A stretch of DNA of 64,000 nucleotides from positions 1,238,501 to 1,302,500 of the forward strand of contig JAIGNY010002305.1 in assembly GCA_020152595.1 (NCBI GenBank), in the 5' to 3' direction. The notes beneath the pieces are model-generated. The model was not told the origin of the DNA. It did no database searches and saw only the letters and a program-made list of their open reading frames with translations. Origin of the DNA: Chiridota heheva. Taxonomy: Eukaryota > Echinodermata > Holothuroidea > Apodida > Chiridotidae. Positions 26,161-38,038 of the stretch are shown piece after piece (within the stretch, counting starts at the first letter, position 1; each line of letters starts with the position of its first letter). The position numbers and the translations under genes are program-made.

Positions 26161-26829
26161 ATAGTTTTTGGACATAAGAAACTTGTACATTTTCTAGGTT
26201 TGTCACTTTGTTGAAGAGAAAATCCTCCCCACCCCCTCCCATATGTTAAATATCTTGCCGCTGACTTTACAACTTGTGTGAAGATGATATATCCCTTCAC
26301 TTCTGCATGTTTTTCCCCTCACCCCATATATTTTTTTTTAAAGGCTATGTGTCTAAGAATGGCTATTGGGGATTAGCTCCACTAAAAGTAGGTTCCATCC
26401 CCCCTCCCCTCCCTCAAGAAAAAACATCGTCAAAGCCATCAATATAATTAACTGCAATATTAAATGAATCATATAGCAAATACTAATGTTGGCATCTTTA
26501 GTTCGTATCGACTAAATCATTGTTAATTTTGGACCTAAAGCTATTCTAGTTTGCACCTCCCCCTAACCCCCTCCGCCCCAAACCCCAACTCCTAACAAAA
26601 AGCCTAACGGTAAAAGCTAGACACGCCCCTCAAGATAAGTCTCCTGGACAGTCAGACAGTGGCGCTTGAAGGGGTTTCCCTGTTGAACCATACTAAAACC
26701 ACCTTCTTGGACCGTTTTTGGCGCCACTGAGAATAATGCTAAAAAAGGTGAAACTCACACATTTTCCAAGGGTTGTTCCCTGGAACCCCCAAATACAAAT
26801 TTACACTTTAGCCGTGATATTACTCAACA

Positions 26830-26835
26830 TTTATT
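26830..26835 (-). terminator. Possible poly(A) signal of the 62-residue candidate gene
   Basis: AATAAA on the minus strand (TTTATT on the plus), 60 bases downstream of the TGA at 26,895. Well placed, but this hexamer is common in AT-rich DNA. Confidence 0.35.
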
Positions 26836-26894
26836 TTTGAAAAGAACATAGGCCTACCTTTGTAACCTCGTTAGTAACTGGGAGGGCATCGACG

Positions 26895-27186
26895 TCAGTC
26901 CCTTCGTTCTTGCCTCCAAACAGATAGAAAGAAAGGAAGAATGCTTTTTACAGTGGTATTGTCGGCTGGTCGTTTAACAAGTGATTCATTTTCTGACAGC
27001 AGGTCACTTGCAAACTTGAAAGCCATGACACCGGCGGCGGCGGCACTTAGACCAAAAACGAAGTTGTTCGTTGAGAATCTGTAATATGAGAATAATCAAG
27101 AACAATTGCCAAATATGTCTACTTTATTACCTTTTCAGAAAGCCGAACGATTGAACGATAGTTGGCATTGATAGTACTTACCTCAT
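26895..27186 (-). CDS. Candidate two-exon gene for a 62-residue single-pass membrane protein
   Basis: The first in-frame ATG is at 27186-27184 and is followed by AG and a consensus donor GTAAGTA (27181). The matching acceptor TATTACAG ends at 27079, so exon 2 runs 27078-26895 and ends in TGA. The joined protein has 62 residues: MRFSTNNFVFGLSAAAAGVM, then AFKFASDLLSENE, VKRPADNTT, and a C-terminal SILPFFLSVW followed by basic and acidic residues. Residues 8-22 or so look like one membrane segment or a mitochondrial-type signal anchor. An AATAAA lies at 26835-26830, 60 bases past the stop. I do not recognise the family. In another frame, a one-base shift near 26,930 would give FGGKNEGTDVDALPVTNEVT, so the true C terminus is uncertain. 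Confidence 0.42.
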
Positions 27187-27835
27187 TTTCCTTTGTAAAA
27201 CTGTTAGTTCGTAACAAGGTAGTAATGATAACTTGAAGTTGAATCGCGTCTTTCTTGCACTAAGTACAATAAAACAATGATGATGAAAACTAAGGTTAAA
27301 ATTCGGTAGCCAATAAAATAACAAACATCTTTTACAGTGATGTCACAGTGATCCGTCCCCATTACTGCGCGCGATCAACTAGTATCCAATTTGATCGATG
27401 TCATGCGCATTGTAGCGCCGACACTGCGAATGCGCTGTAACTCATCGAAAAATTAAAAGGTTAAATCAGTAGGCAGGTAGGATCGTGAAGATGTTTGGTT
27501 AGGGTCAGGATGCGTAAAAAGACATCTCCGACGCTTGTATCAATGAACCATCAACGATAAACAATCTGTGAAGTCTTCAAGTGGACTAGGTGGCAACACT
27601 GTTTATGCACACTATTTTCCCGCGTTTACATGCAATTTGGGACAAAAAGATATATGAGAAGTTACACGCACGGTCAGTACTGCGTACATAATCATGGGCA
27701 AGTGTGGGGGCGCGTATACATTAATAACACACTAAATGTAACGGCACTATCCAGGACTAACTGATATGAGAAAAAATGAGTGTCAGAGTCAGAAAATTAG
27801 GCTTATACTTGCAGGACCATGCAAGGCGAAGCGCC

Positions 27836-27935
27836 TCTCCCCCTCTCCGAGTTGGTCGGGCAGGGATGCAAAACGTCGGATGTAATGCTTAAATCAGTGA
27901 TTCGTCTGAGCCATACTCGAATTAGTCAGATAAAC
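27836..27935. repeat. Single copy of the GTCGGATGTA/CTGAGCCATAC repeat
   Basis: The phrases GAGTTGGTCGGGCAGGGATG, GTCGGATGTAATG, TAAATCA-TGATTCGTCTGAG and CATACTCGAATTAGTCAGAT match the order seen in the repeated block at 31,050-31,600, so this is a dispersed member of that family. Confidence 0.55.
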
Positions 27936-28256
27936 ATCTGACCTTAGTATCCGCTATAGCCATTACATGACTGCGAATACTCGGTCAGACATCATCCCAT
28001 GCATATAACGGTGGAAACCGCTACATTGACTCATCATAGTCGCGTCGCAGAATATTTGCGACGCACTCCTCTTTGCGAACATTTTCCAAGAAATTTGTAC
28101 TTTTTTACCTCATTCATTTTAACCTGCAAAACTTAGGCTACATAAACTAAAAAAGCTTCTAGTATGTAACTTTTAATCTTAAAAGCTTGGGCACATAAAA
28201 ATACATTAAATAACTATGAACAAAAACCCGTAAAAAGAAGAAACTTATACTTACCT

Positions 28257-28315
28257 CGGTTGCTACCTTCTCACAATCGTGTGCGCCGAAGTGAATGTAC
28301 CTAAATATTTCAAAT
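28257..28315 (-). other. Possible non-coding first exon with a strong splice donor
   Basis: On the minus strand GGTAGCAACCGAG is followed by GTAAGTATAAG, a near-perfect donor, with a CG-richer flank just upstream. It could be the 5' untranslated exon of the small gene at 27 kb; the acceptor would then be near 27,201 (GAACTAACAG) and give a 19-nt piece before the ATG donor. This is speculative, and the upstream limit is unknown. Confidence 0.22.
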
Positions 28316-28937
28316 TCTATCGGACATCAGCCATGTCAGCGTAGCGTAAATGTTGAACGCGGGCGTAAAAAACAAATCGTGCGTCTAAAATAAGAGCACA
28401 ATCATTGGCTTTACTGATTGAAGAAAGCATTAGTAATCATGGCATATAGGAAATTTTCAAGACATTTAATTAATGAAATAAATAAAAAGTACACATTCAT
28501 GTTTTTTTTTTTTGTTGCCAAATGCGTTCTTAGCAACTGGAGGTGGCAATCAAAATAATTAATGGAAGGATACTTTCATGAAGTGTTTGGCAAGCGGAAG
28601 CGTCAAAAATTTAACTGAAGCCAATAAAATTTACCTCAAGTTTAGGGTCTACTGCCATAAATTATCAATTAAAATTTTAGTGAAAATTATTATGAGGTGT
28701 ACTGAAAACTAATTAAAGATGCACAATAAAGGAGTTTCCCGTATAGTTCAATGTTGTTCCGAATCATGGGTTTTATTCTGGTACAACTGCACGTGAAATA
28801 GGCAAAGAGCGAGTCATGAAGAGGGGAAAATGGTCGTGAAACTACGGTATGCATGCATCTGAAGCACAAATGATGAGAAAGAACAGTTTTAAAACAGCCA
28901 TTTCAAAGCATAAAAAAAGTTTTGGGTATCACAACCA

Positions 28938-29147
28938 TTACGTTGTAGCAAGGGCGAAAATAACGCCTAAAATGAATATCACAAAGGGCACTTCTTGACC
29001 AGTTGCTCTCATGACATGAAGGGCCCCAATTTTGCCTTCATTGTCCCCATGAGGAGAAGGATAGGGGTTGCCCTCGTTGCCCCGTGGTTGAGATGTTCTT
29101 GGTTTCATTGCCCGTCTACGTCTCATACGGAAGGAAGGCTGTGACAT
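28938..29147 (-). CDS. Small intronless ORF, possible tail-anchored protein
   Basis: About 69 codons. The N terminus is basic (MSQPSFRMRRRRAMKPRTS), then a polar Gly/Asn/Pro-rich stretch, then a C-terminal hydrophobic run VPFVIFILGVIFALATT ending directly at TAA. The layout (basic N terminus, hydrophobic tail) is what a tail-anchored microprotein would look like. A minus-strand AATAAA lies at about 28,777-28,772. No family recognised, no splice sites and no conservation evidence are available, so it could be a chance ORF. The run of T (plus strand) just upstream at 29,155-29,169 argues for some caution. Confidence 0.27.
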   Translation of the reverse strand: MSQPSFRMRRRRAMKPRTSQPRGNEGNPYPSPHGDNEGKIGALHVMRATGQEVPFVIFILGVIFALATT

Positions 29148-29199
29148 GTTGATATTTTTTTTTTTTTTTCATTTAAATTGTAGCCTTATACAGATATAG

Positions 29200-31045
29200 A
29201 CAGAAAAACTATTCTAAATTGTACCGACTTATTTTTTGTCGGACAAATTTGTCTCACACCCTGCCCTCAAGTCTAGTTTTAGCCCTGCGTGGACGATTGA
29301 ACAAAGGACATAATTAATCCAGAACAGATTTACAACTTACGAATTGCAGGTATTTTTAACACTTTAAATAGAACTAAAGCTCATGTTTCCTGTTTCAGAT
29401 CCTCATTAAAATATTAACTGAAGAAAATACCCGTAATAGATTTTCTACCCCCTTTGGCCTGAATTCCTATCACCTCCCTTGGGTATAGCTGAATGCGCAA
29501 TTTCTCCTCCTTGCCTCGACTAAAATTGATTCAATTTCAATCAGCCTGAAAATTGCTGATGGCTCTTTTCTTTTAATATTAAATTTACAATCACGAAAGT
29601 TAGAAAATCAGAAAAGAATTTCTTTGGACAAAGCCAGGCCCGTATACGTCGAGATACAAGAAATTGATGCACATAAAAGTCGATCCGGCGAGATCAAACT
29701 ACGTTGTTAACCAGTGCTTGTGCTACATCCAAAATGTTCCAAATTTGTCTTTTGCCGACTTATTCCTGTACACTTTGGAAAAACTAAATATAAAAGGAAT
29801 TGTAGTTCCCTCAAACTCAATTCACCATGCAGAACTTCATTATGGAGGGCCGTAAATACTTGCCCCTAATAAAATGATAATAATAACAACGGAAATGGCC
29901 CATGTATCGTCCTCGCTTTAAACGCCACTGAATTTGTAAACGGGTGAGGGAATTCGCTTAATTCGGTCGATGTTCTGCCTCCTTCTTCCCCTCCCTCCTT
30001 TCGGGATCGATGGACCCCTTGACTATGTTTAGTTGTGATTTATCTATCAATACGCTCAATGAAATGCTAGGTGTCCTGTCCCCTCCTGTTTTGAATCCCG
30101 TATGTCTTTTGTTAGTTTCGCTAATTGGAATAATTTCGTCAAAGTGTTGATGAAATGTAATATATATATTTATCTATTTGCAGGGGTGGGAGGGGGTTAG
30201 ACAGAGCGAACGAAACCCCTTTTGTTGAGATAGTGCCCTTTTGAAATCTAAAAGAATAATAAGCAGCTGGAAACATTGTCGTCCTGTCATACGAAAAACG
30301 GACCACTTCTTTCAATTTCCTTGGTACGGGTCTTCCCATAATTCGGCGTAGATGTAAGAAAGCTGGCCCAAATTTTTCTTTCAAAATCACGTAACAGAGG
30401 AACCAGGGCCCTTCTTAATACAACAGAAAACTTTTTGAGACCTTCCATGATCTGCAATGCAGTTCTAACATATTATATACCCCAATGTTTTCTTGCAAAA
30501 GTGTCCTTATTTTACTGTCCTATTCCTTCTAGATTAAACGTTCTTCAGAATACTGCTCGGGAAATACTGTTCCATCAACAAAACAGGTATCTATAATAAT
30601 CCATTTTGATAAAAAAAAATAACTGCAGTGCCCTCTGTGGCCTTATAGAAATCGGCTGCGGCGGCACGTGCGTCAAGTTTGCTGGCGTTATATTTATTCG
30701 TACGCGTATCGGTGTTGTGCACCCAGTCAAAAAAAAAAAAGGTTTCAAGAGCGTACGGTTGAACTGAAGGAGTGTACAATATTGGCTTAAATCTTTACCC
30801 ATTTGTAATCATTTCAGGATTACCGACATGTTTTAATTACTTACAATATTAACAGCAATAAAAGGATAACTTAACTATATAATTTTATGTGCCGTAAGTA
30901 CAGTAAATACAGTGTAACCGGTGACGTAAATAGACGATCGCGATTTTAGGACCGAGGCGATTTTCACGTTAAAACAGATAAAACGGAGTCTCACTCTGTA
31001 TTGCATGTATTGCGTAGCATGTAGGGCATACGGAGGGAGATGTTA
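29200..31045. other. Non-coding stretch, nothing supported
   Basis: No gene or RNA recognised. The open frames here are short and without motifs. Confidence 0.5.
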
Positions 31046-31050
31046 TCTCA

Positions 31051-31600
31051 CTATACTCGAATCGGCTAGAAATTATAATCATGTCCTCCCAACTTGACAT
31101 GATGTTGACAGCATGATTTTTGGGCACCGCGATCTAAGCCGAGCAGGGATCATAATGTCGGATTTATACTGTTTAAATCAAAGGCACTGTATGTCTGAGC
31201 CATGCCCGACTCGGCTAGATATCAGAATCGTATCCTCCCGACTTGTCATGATACTGACAACATGATTCTTGGGCACCGCGATCTTAGCCGGACAAAGATG
31301 TAAAATGTCGGATGTATACTGTTTACATCACAGATATATCTTACTCATACCCTTGAATCCCCTGGACGTCGCCCTGGATCTCCTAGAAGCTACATTTCCA
31401 GGGTCCAGGGTCGTACAAGGCGGTAGACTGGGGCGGTAGCCCCGTTGTCGGCCAGATATCCATCTTAGTCGGGCAAAATCATGCCCGGTAACGGCTAGAT
31501 ATCAAAATCATGTCTTCCAGACACGCTGACAACTTGATTCGTGGTTAACCGATCTTAATCGGGCCGGGATGAATGTGAAATGTCGGATGCAGTGACGTAA
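31051..31600. repeat. Degenerate repeats of about 155 bp, two tandem copies plus one displaced
   Basis: Each copy reads CTCGGCTAGATATCA-AATC-TGTCCTCCC, then GACA-CATGATTCTTGGGCACC, GCGATCTTAGCCG, AATGTCGGATGTATACTGTTTA. Copies start near 31,051 and 31,208 (tandem) and near 31,483 (separated by a unique insert). Confidence 0.7.
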
Positions 31601-31759
31601 GTTGGGTGAGGGCAACCGTGAATTTTAATGGCATGGTCTTAAAAAGTGGAGTATCGGAGAGACCATGATAACGTTATGACGAGCTTCGCCCTGGAACCCC
31701 AACAGGGGCCCTTAAGCCACGCCACGCCTTAACGGGCATATCTTGAAATTAGTTTACGC

Positions 31760-32720
<961 letters not shown>

Positions 32721-33009
32721 GGTTCCCCTTGCTCCCGTGATTTAGACATCGCTGACTATCAGGTCAGACCATTTCATTAGAATTAACATAAGTATTCATT
32801 GTAGTATTAAATTAATCATTCATAAGAAGATAGTTTGAAATTTGGAATATAACAAGTCTGAATTTCATTTTTATTTTATGAACACAAATAATACAAACTA
32901 GCTTAATGCGTCAGCGACCAAACTCAAAATTATGGGGAAAAGTCGATCAGCGCGTTGGGGCCGGCACCTTGGACCCACCGGCGCCCGGTCCAGAGCTAGT
33001 AGGCCACTC

Positions 33010-33460
33010 CGCCCTGCTTGAAAGAATTGGTAAAATTGAAGGAACATTTCTTTCAATTATTTGAAATTTCGGACAACTTTGTCAACAAGTTTCTTGAAAA
33101 TACACAAAATCGAAAGAAATTGCTAAAAATCAACATTTCCTTAAAATTGAAAATAATTTCCCGAAATGAATTGAAATTAAAGGAAAATTTGGTAGCATCG
33201 TTTTGAAATTCTTGTCAAATTTGTCAACAAATTTCTCGAAAATTTCCTAAAAATCGAAGTAAATTGCCTTAATTCCCCCTCCCCTCCCCCCCCCCCCTCC
33301 TCCCTCCCCCTAAACAAAACAAAATCCCCTAAATTTGTCAAAAGATTCACCGAAATTTGAAGGAACTTCCCCGAAGATGAAAGAAATTTCCCAAAATGAA
33401 TGAAAATTTACCGAAAATTGAACGGGATTTTTCGATTAGCAGCAATGAACTAAATTAAAT
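33010..33460. repeat. Cryptic repeat rich in AAATTTCCCGAAAATGAA variants
   Basis: Variants of GTCAACAAGTTTCTTGAAAAT, AAATCGAAAGAAATTGC and AAATTTCCCGAAATGAA recur every 20-60 bp. A C-rich tract interrupts at about 33,276-33,310. Opposite-strand counterpart of 25,875-26,160. Confidence 0.55.
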
Positions 33461-33937
33461 TTTTCTACTTGTTAGTGGGAAATTCCCTTCCCCCCAAAAG
33501 TGATCCTTCCTACGCCCCTGCCTAACACTATGTACCAATATGGTTGGGAGGTAGTGTACAGGGTTTAATATGAAAGTGACGGCGCCCTTTATTTTCACCG
33601 TTTACTACTTCAGCCAACCAGTTCAAAAATTTCCCCACAGTCCCTGAAATACAAGTAAATTTGCTTCATTTTCTTTAATAAGCCTAGCCTTTGAAGGAAA
33701 GTTGATGGCTCACTTGCAAAATAAAATTTTAAAGGAATATTCTTGTGAATTTGCAATTGTATGGTTGGAGACTAGTGAAGAAAGAAGTTGGTGAAATGGA
33801 ATGGAGGACATTTCTTGCCCTGCGGAGGGCCGCTCCGGTATTTACGGTTGCATTTTTCTGAGCCATATTAGATTTAGGGAAGAGTTAGGAGTTTGAAGAA
33901 TGGTTTTCACTGCATTAAGAAGTACCTCTTTTTCATC

Positions 33938-34225
33938 TCGTGATCCTGGATGGGGGGGGGTCAATTCGTGGTCCTGGGGGGCACTTCATACTAAAAGTGG
34001 TAGGGGTGTGCAGCCCACCAACTAAAAAACATACAACTTGTGATCCTGGCGGGGGGATCAATTCGTGATCCTGGGGGAGGGGGAGGAAGAGCACTTCATA
34101 CTAAAAGTAGTAGGGGTGTGCAGCCCACCAACCAAAAACCATACCCGCAGTATGATGTATTTTTTGGTAAGTAACTGCCAGTATGAAATTATACAATTTT
34201 GATACCCACAGTAAACAATTTTAGG
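33938..34225. repeat. 110-bp direct duplication plus GCAGTATGAAAT repeat
   Basis: CACTTCATACTAAAAGT followed by GTAGGGGTGTGCAGCCCACC occurs at about 33,982 and again at about 34,092. The following CCAGTATGAAATTATACAAT with TTTGATACCCACAG is also found at about 32,011-32,050 in the dispersed repeat. Confidence 0.75.
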
Positions 34226-34229
34226 ATGG

Positions 34230-34856
34230 TGGAGGCTGTCGCATAAACATGCAGACAAGAGAAAAACTCTCCACTAGGGGAAGGCAAGTTTCAGGCAATG
34301 GTGACAAGTTTCTTTTAGACAAGCAAATGGAATTTGGCACGGAAGACTCACTAAATGTAAGTTGGACTGGCCATTGTGCCTCCAAGGGCCCACTCCCCCA
34401 ATGGGCATATTTTCAAAATTCTGATACTTTAGCATCCCTGGGCCCTCTTCAGTCATTTGATGGCACAGCCACCAAAAGCATCCCAATCCAACTATGCTCA
34501 CCCTCCTCATCCCATTCCTTTCTGGCCACGTCACTGATTCTGAATTTATGTCCATAATAATACTTATGAAGAAACGCAGACAACACAAAATGCAATCTTT
34601 AAGAGTTGTTCAGGTTTTTTTTTGAAAATTATTTTCCATTCAATTCAAAAATTCATTCAATATTTTGAATTCCTACTTAAGTATACAATACACCCAATCT
34701 AATCAACAGACAGCTTATATTCCTCACCCATCGGACTTCATACGACTCATACATACAAAACTCAAAATGTTTAAAAAAAGGAAAATGTTGGCAGATATTA
34801 GCATAATTCATACCAAAATTCAGTCCAACAACTACACCTCTACTTTTGTACTGGAA
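34230..34856. other. Non-coding, includes a dispersed-repeat patch
   Basis: CAAGGGCCCACTCCCCCAATGG, then CATATTTTCAAAATTCTGAT and ATACTTTAGCA (about 34,384-34,436) resembles 48,320-48,400. An open frame on each strand here is not conserved with anything I recognise. Confidence 0.45.
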
Positions 34857-35950
34857 CACTCATCGATGGGCACTCTGTACTGAAACACCCATTGAAGGGC
34901 ACTCTGCACCAAGAAACCCATTGCGGGGCACTCTGTACCAGCACACCCATTGAGGGGCACTCTGTACCAGCACACCCATTGAGGGGCACTCTGTACCAAG
35001 ACACCCATTTAGGGGCACTCTGTACATTAGGGGCACTCTGTACCAAGACACCCATTGCGGGGCACTCTGTACCAAGACACCCATTGCGGGGCACTCTGTA
35101 CCAAGACACCCATTGCGGGGCACTCTGTACCAAGACACCCATTGCGGGGCACTCTGTACCAAGACACCCATTGCGGGGCACTCTGTACCAAGACACCCAT
35201 TATGGGCACTCTGTACCAAGACACCCATTGCGGGCACTCTGTACCAAGACACCCATTATGGGCACTCTGTACCAAGACACCCATTGCGGGGCACTCTGTA
35301 CCAAGACACCCATTGCGGGCACTCTGTACCAAGACACCCATTGCGGGGCACTCTGTACCAAGACACCCATTGCTTTGGGGCACTCTGTACCAAGACACCC
35401 ATTGGGCACTCTGTACCAAGACACCCATTGCGGGGCACTCTGTACCAAGACACCCATTATGGGCACTCTGTACCAAGACACCCATTGCGGGCACTCTGTA
35501 CCAAGACACCCATTATGGGCACTCTGTACCAAGACACCCATTGCGGGCACTCTGTACCAAGACACCCATTGCGGGGCACTCTGTACCAAGACACCCATTG
35601 CGGGGCACTCTGTACCAAGACACCCATTGCGGGGCACTCTGTACCAAGACACCCATTGAGGGGCACTCTGTACCAAGACACCCATTGCGGGGCACTCTGT
35701 ACCAGCACACCCATTTAGGGGCACTCTGTACCAGCACACCCATTTAGGGGCACTCTGTACCAAAACACACATTGCGGGGCACTCTGTACCAGCACACCCA
35801 TTGAGGGGCACTCTGCACCAAGACACCCATTGAGGGGCACTCTGTACCAGCACACCCATTTAGGGGCACTCTGTACCAAAACACACATTGTGAGGCACTG
35901 TATTAGAAAATCCATCGAGGGGCACTCTGTACCAGAACACTCATTGGGGA
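34857..35950. repeat. 29-bp minisatellite, about 37 copies
   Basis: The consensus is GGGGCACTCTGTACC + AAGACACCCATTGC. Central copies are nearly identical; copies at both edges carry variants (CAGCACACCC, AAAACACACA, GAAACACCC). Some units lack one G, giving 28 bp. Because 29 is not divisible by 3 and the unit has no stop in any frame, all frames on both strands stay open over hundreds of bases. These ORFs are artefacts. Confidence 0.97.
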
Positions 35951-38029
35951 CACATAGCGAACCTGGACCTTTGCCAAGGGGCACTTTTATCCATGGAAGA
36001 AACAATGAAAGAAGTTATTAGAAAAGTGGATTGTGAAATAAGAGGCTAATCGTGCCATGACAGGGATAATACAGTTAGTCCTTAGGTCCCCTATGAGGCC
36101 ATAAACATGTTGTCATATTGCTATGATGTTGGCATCTTGAAATTATCACTTCGCCAAATTGAAAAAGAATATGGAAGTTGACATTTTGTACTTGGTTGAT
36201 GTTTCTTTAAGCCATTTTATATGGGCAAACTAAAGTTGGCTGAAAGAAGTTTCTGAAAAAACTGCCCCTTGTCATAGGCTTGTAGCCAGGATTTCTCTTA
36301 AGGGGAGAGGGCACAACCACCTCAAGAGAGGACAATTAGGCAGATTCTCCATATACCCTTGTTAGATTCCCCCCCCCCTCCCCCGCCCCCCAGGTAACTA
36401 ATAATTCTTTGACAACTTTCAAAGGATGCAATTAACCTGTCTAAGTTAAAAGATGATTGACAGCTCTTTCAACCAATCACCACCTGAATTTGCCTAACAA
36501 CAAAATCTGCACAACTAAGTGGGGCAAACATCCTACTCGGTACTGGTACAGTATAGCTAGCTAGCGGCATGCGCTCACGTAGTCAATGCAATTTACTGTA
36601 CAAGACAAATTTCTGCGCACAGACTGAGTGATGGCAAAATGGTGAACAAAAATTGCGCTTATGGGCCTGCTGAGGGCTTTGTAAATCTGATTGCCGTTAC
36701 CCAGAACAGTTAGCAAACTGAATTTTGTTTCTCCCTTTTGCTAAAACTTTAAACCAGAGAAGTGCCATAAATGGATCAAAGCTTGCAGCAGACCTCGCAA
36801 ACATCTAAATGTCAATGCATTGGTCATGCACGATTGCGGATTTGAGGTTCGTTTTCCTCAACTAGTTACTGCATTGCTATGGTGGGCGTGGCTTATTTCG
36901 TAACTCAGAGACGTTAATTGTTTCTATCATGTCCCCTTTTCCTTAGTAGAATGTTTTTCAACTTAATTAAAAATTAAGAATAGTTAAAAATCATATCAAA
37001 ATCAAAAAAAGAATTGAATACTTAGCAAGCATCTTTATATAAATCATAAAAGAAAATATGCAATTCTGTGAGGTCATCGAGCTAAACAACTTTCTGCATG
37101 CTGAAAAAATGCTCAAAATTATATGGCAATGTTTGGGCAAATGGGCGGCCCACAATTTTTGTGCCAAAATAAAGTTACAAATCAACCACAATTTTGCAAA
37201 AATATACAAAAAATTTCTTCAGGAAAAAAAAGAAGAAGCTATCAGGTCCTTATTATAGCTGAGATCTACAATATCTGCTTCATGACTGTAAAAGAACCAC
37301 AAAAATCCTGCCAATAAGACATAAATCTATCAAAACGAGTTACACACCGTCATTTTATAGCCTCTCTTTCAATATTCAAAAGTTGAAACAAATTTGGAAG
37401 CTAAATAAAAACCATACTTTTCGTTTCATTAATGTGAAACGTTGCTTTCAAACAGTACCCGGATTGCCTTGAAATCTGATTTATAACAACTTTTATTTTA
37501 CTTCTCAAAGATATTTTTGTATGAAAGGTGTCCAACCTATTCATTTTTCTTTCCTTTTGAAAGAAAACAGCACATACTTACCATATATACTGTTGCTTAC
37601 TCAAGAAATCTTATTTTTAATTATGAAAAAAAAAAAAATATTCCTGGAATTACCCCCATAACAAAATTAACATTCCTGCAGCATAAGTAATCCGTACCCC
37701 ATTCCCAGTTTTGGCATTATAAAATTGTATTATTTATAGAATAAAGGTGTCGAAAATCTTCCCACAAAATTCGTTACAGAAATAATATTAATGTAGTAAA
37801 TACATATTTGTATACTCCGCTCCTAATGTACTATTTATCGCAAAATTACACAGGTATGTTTTAGAGCCGTATTTACCATATATACTGTTGCTTACTCGAA
37901 AAATCTTTTTTTTAAATGTTTTGTTGTTGTTTTTGTTTTCATGATAAAACAAACACAATTCTTCTCAGAATTCCACTTTTTTCCCTGCAGTTCTAACTCC
38001 CGGGACTGTAGATTTTGTCCAGCTCTGGG
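35951..38029. other. Non-coding stretch, nothing supported
   Basis: No gene recognised. The phrases ACTTACCATATATACTGTTGCTTACTC (37,577 and 37,870) form a direct duplication of about 27 bp some 295 bp apart. Confidence 0.5.
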
Positions 38030-38038
38030 TGTCCAACC
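38030..38038. repeat. Left target-site duplication of the LINE fragment
   Basis: TGTCCAACC, repeated at 40,673-40,681 just after the LINE tail. Confidence 0.6.

Noticed and set aside
34249..34588. ORFs of about 100 codons on both strands
   Set aside because: Overlap a dispersed repeat patch also seen near 48,320; no motif.
34840..36021. ORFs up to 255 codons across the 29-bp minisatellite on both strands
   Set aside because: The unit has no stop in any frame and is not a multiple of 3, so the frames are open by construction; no start context or splice support.
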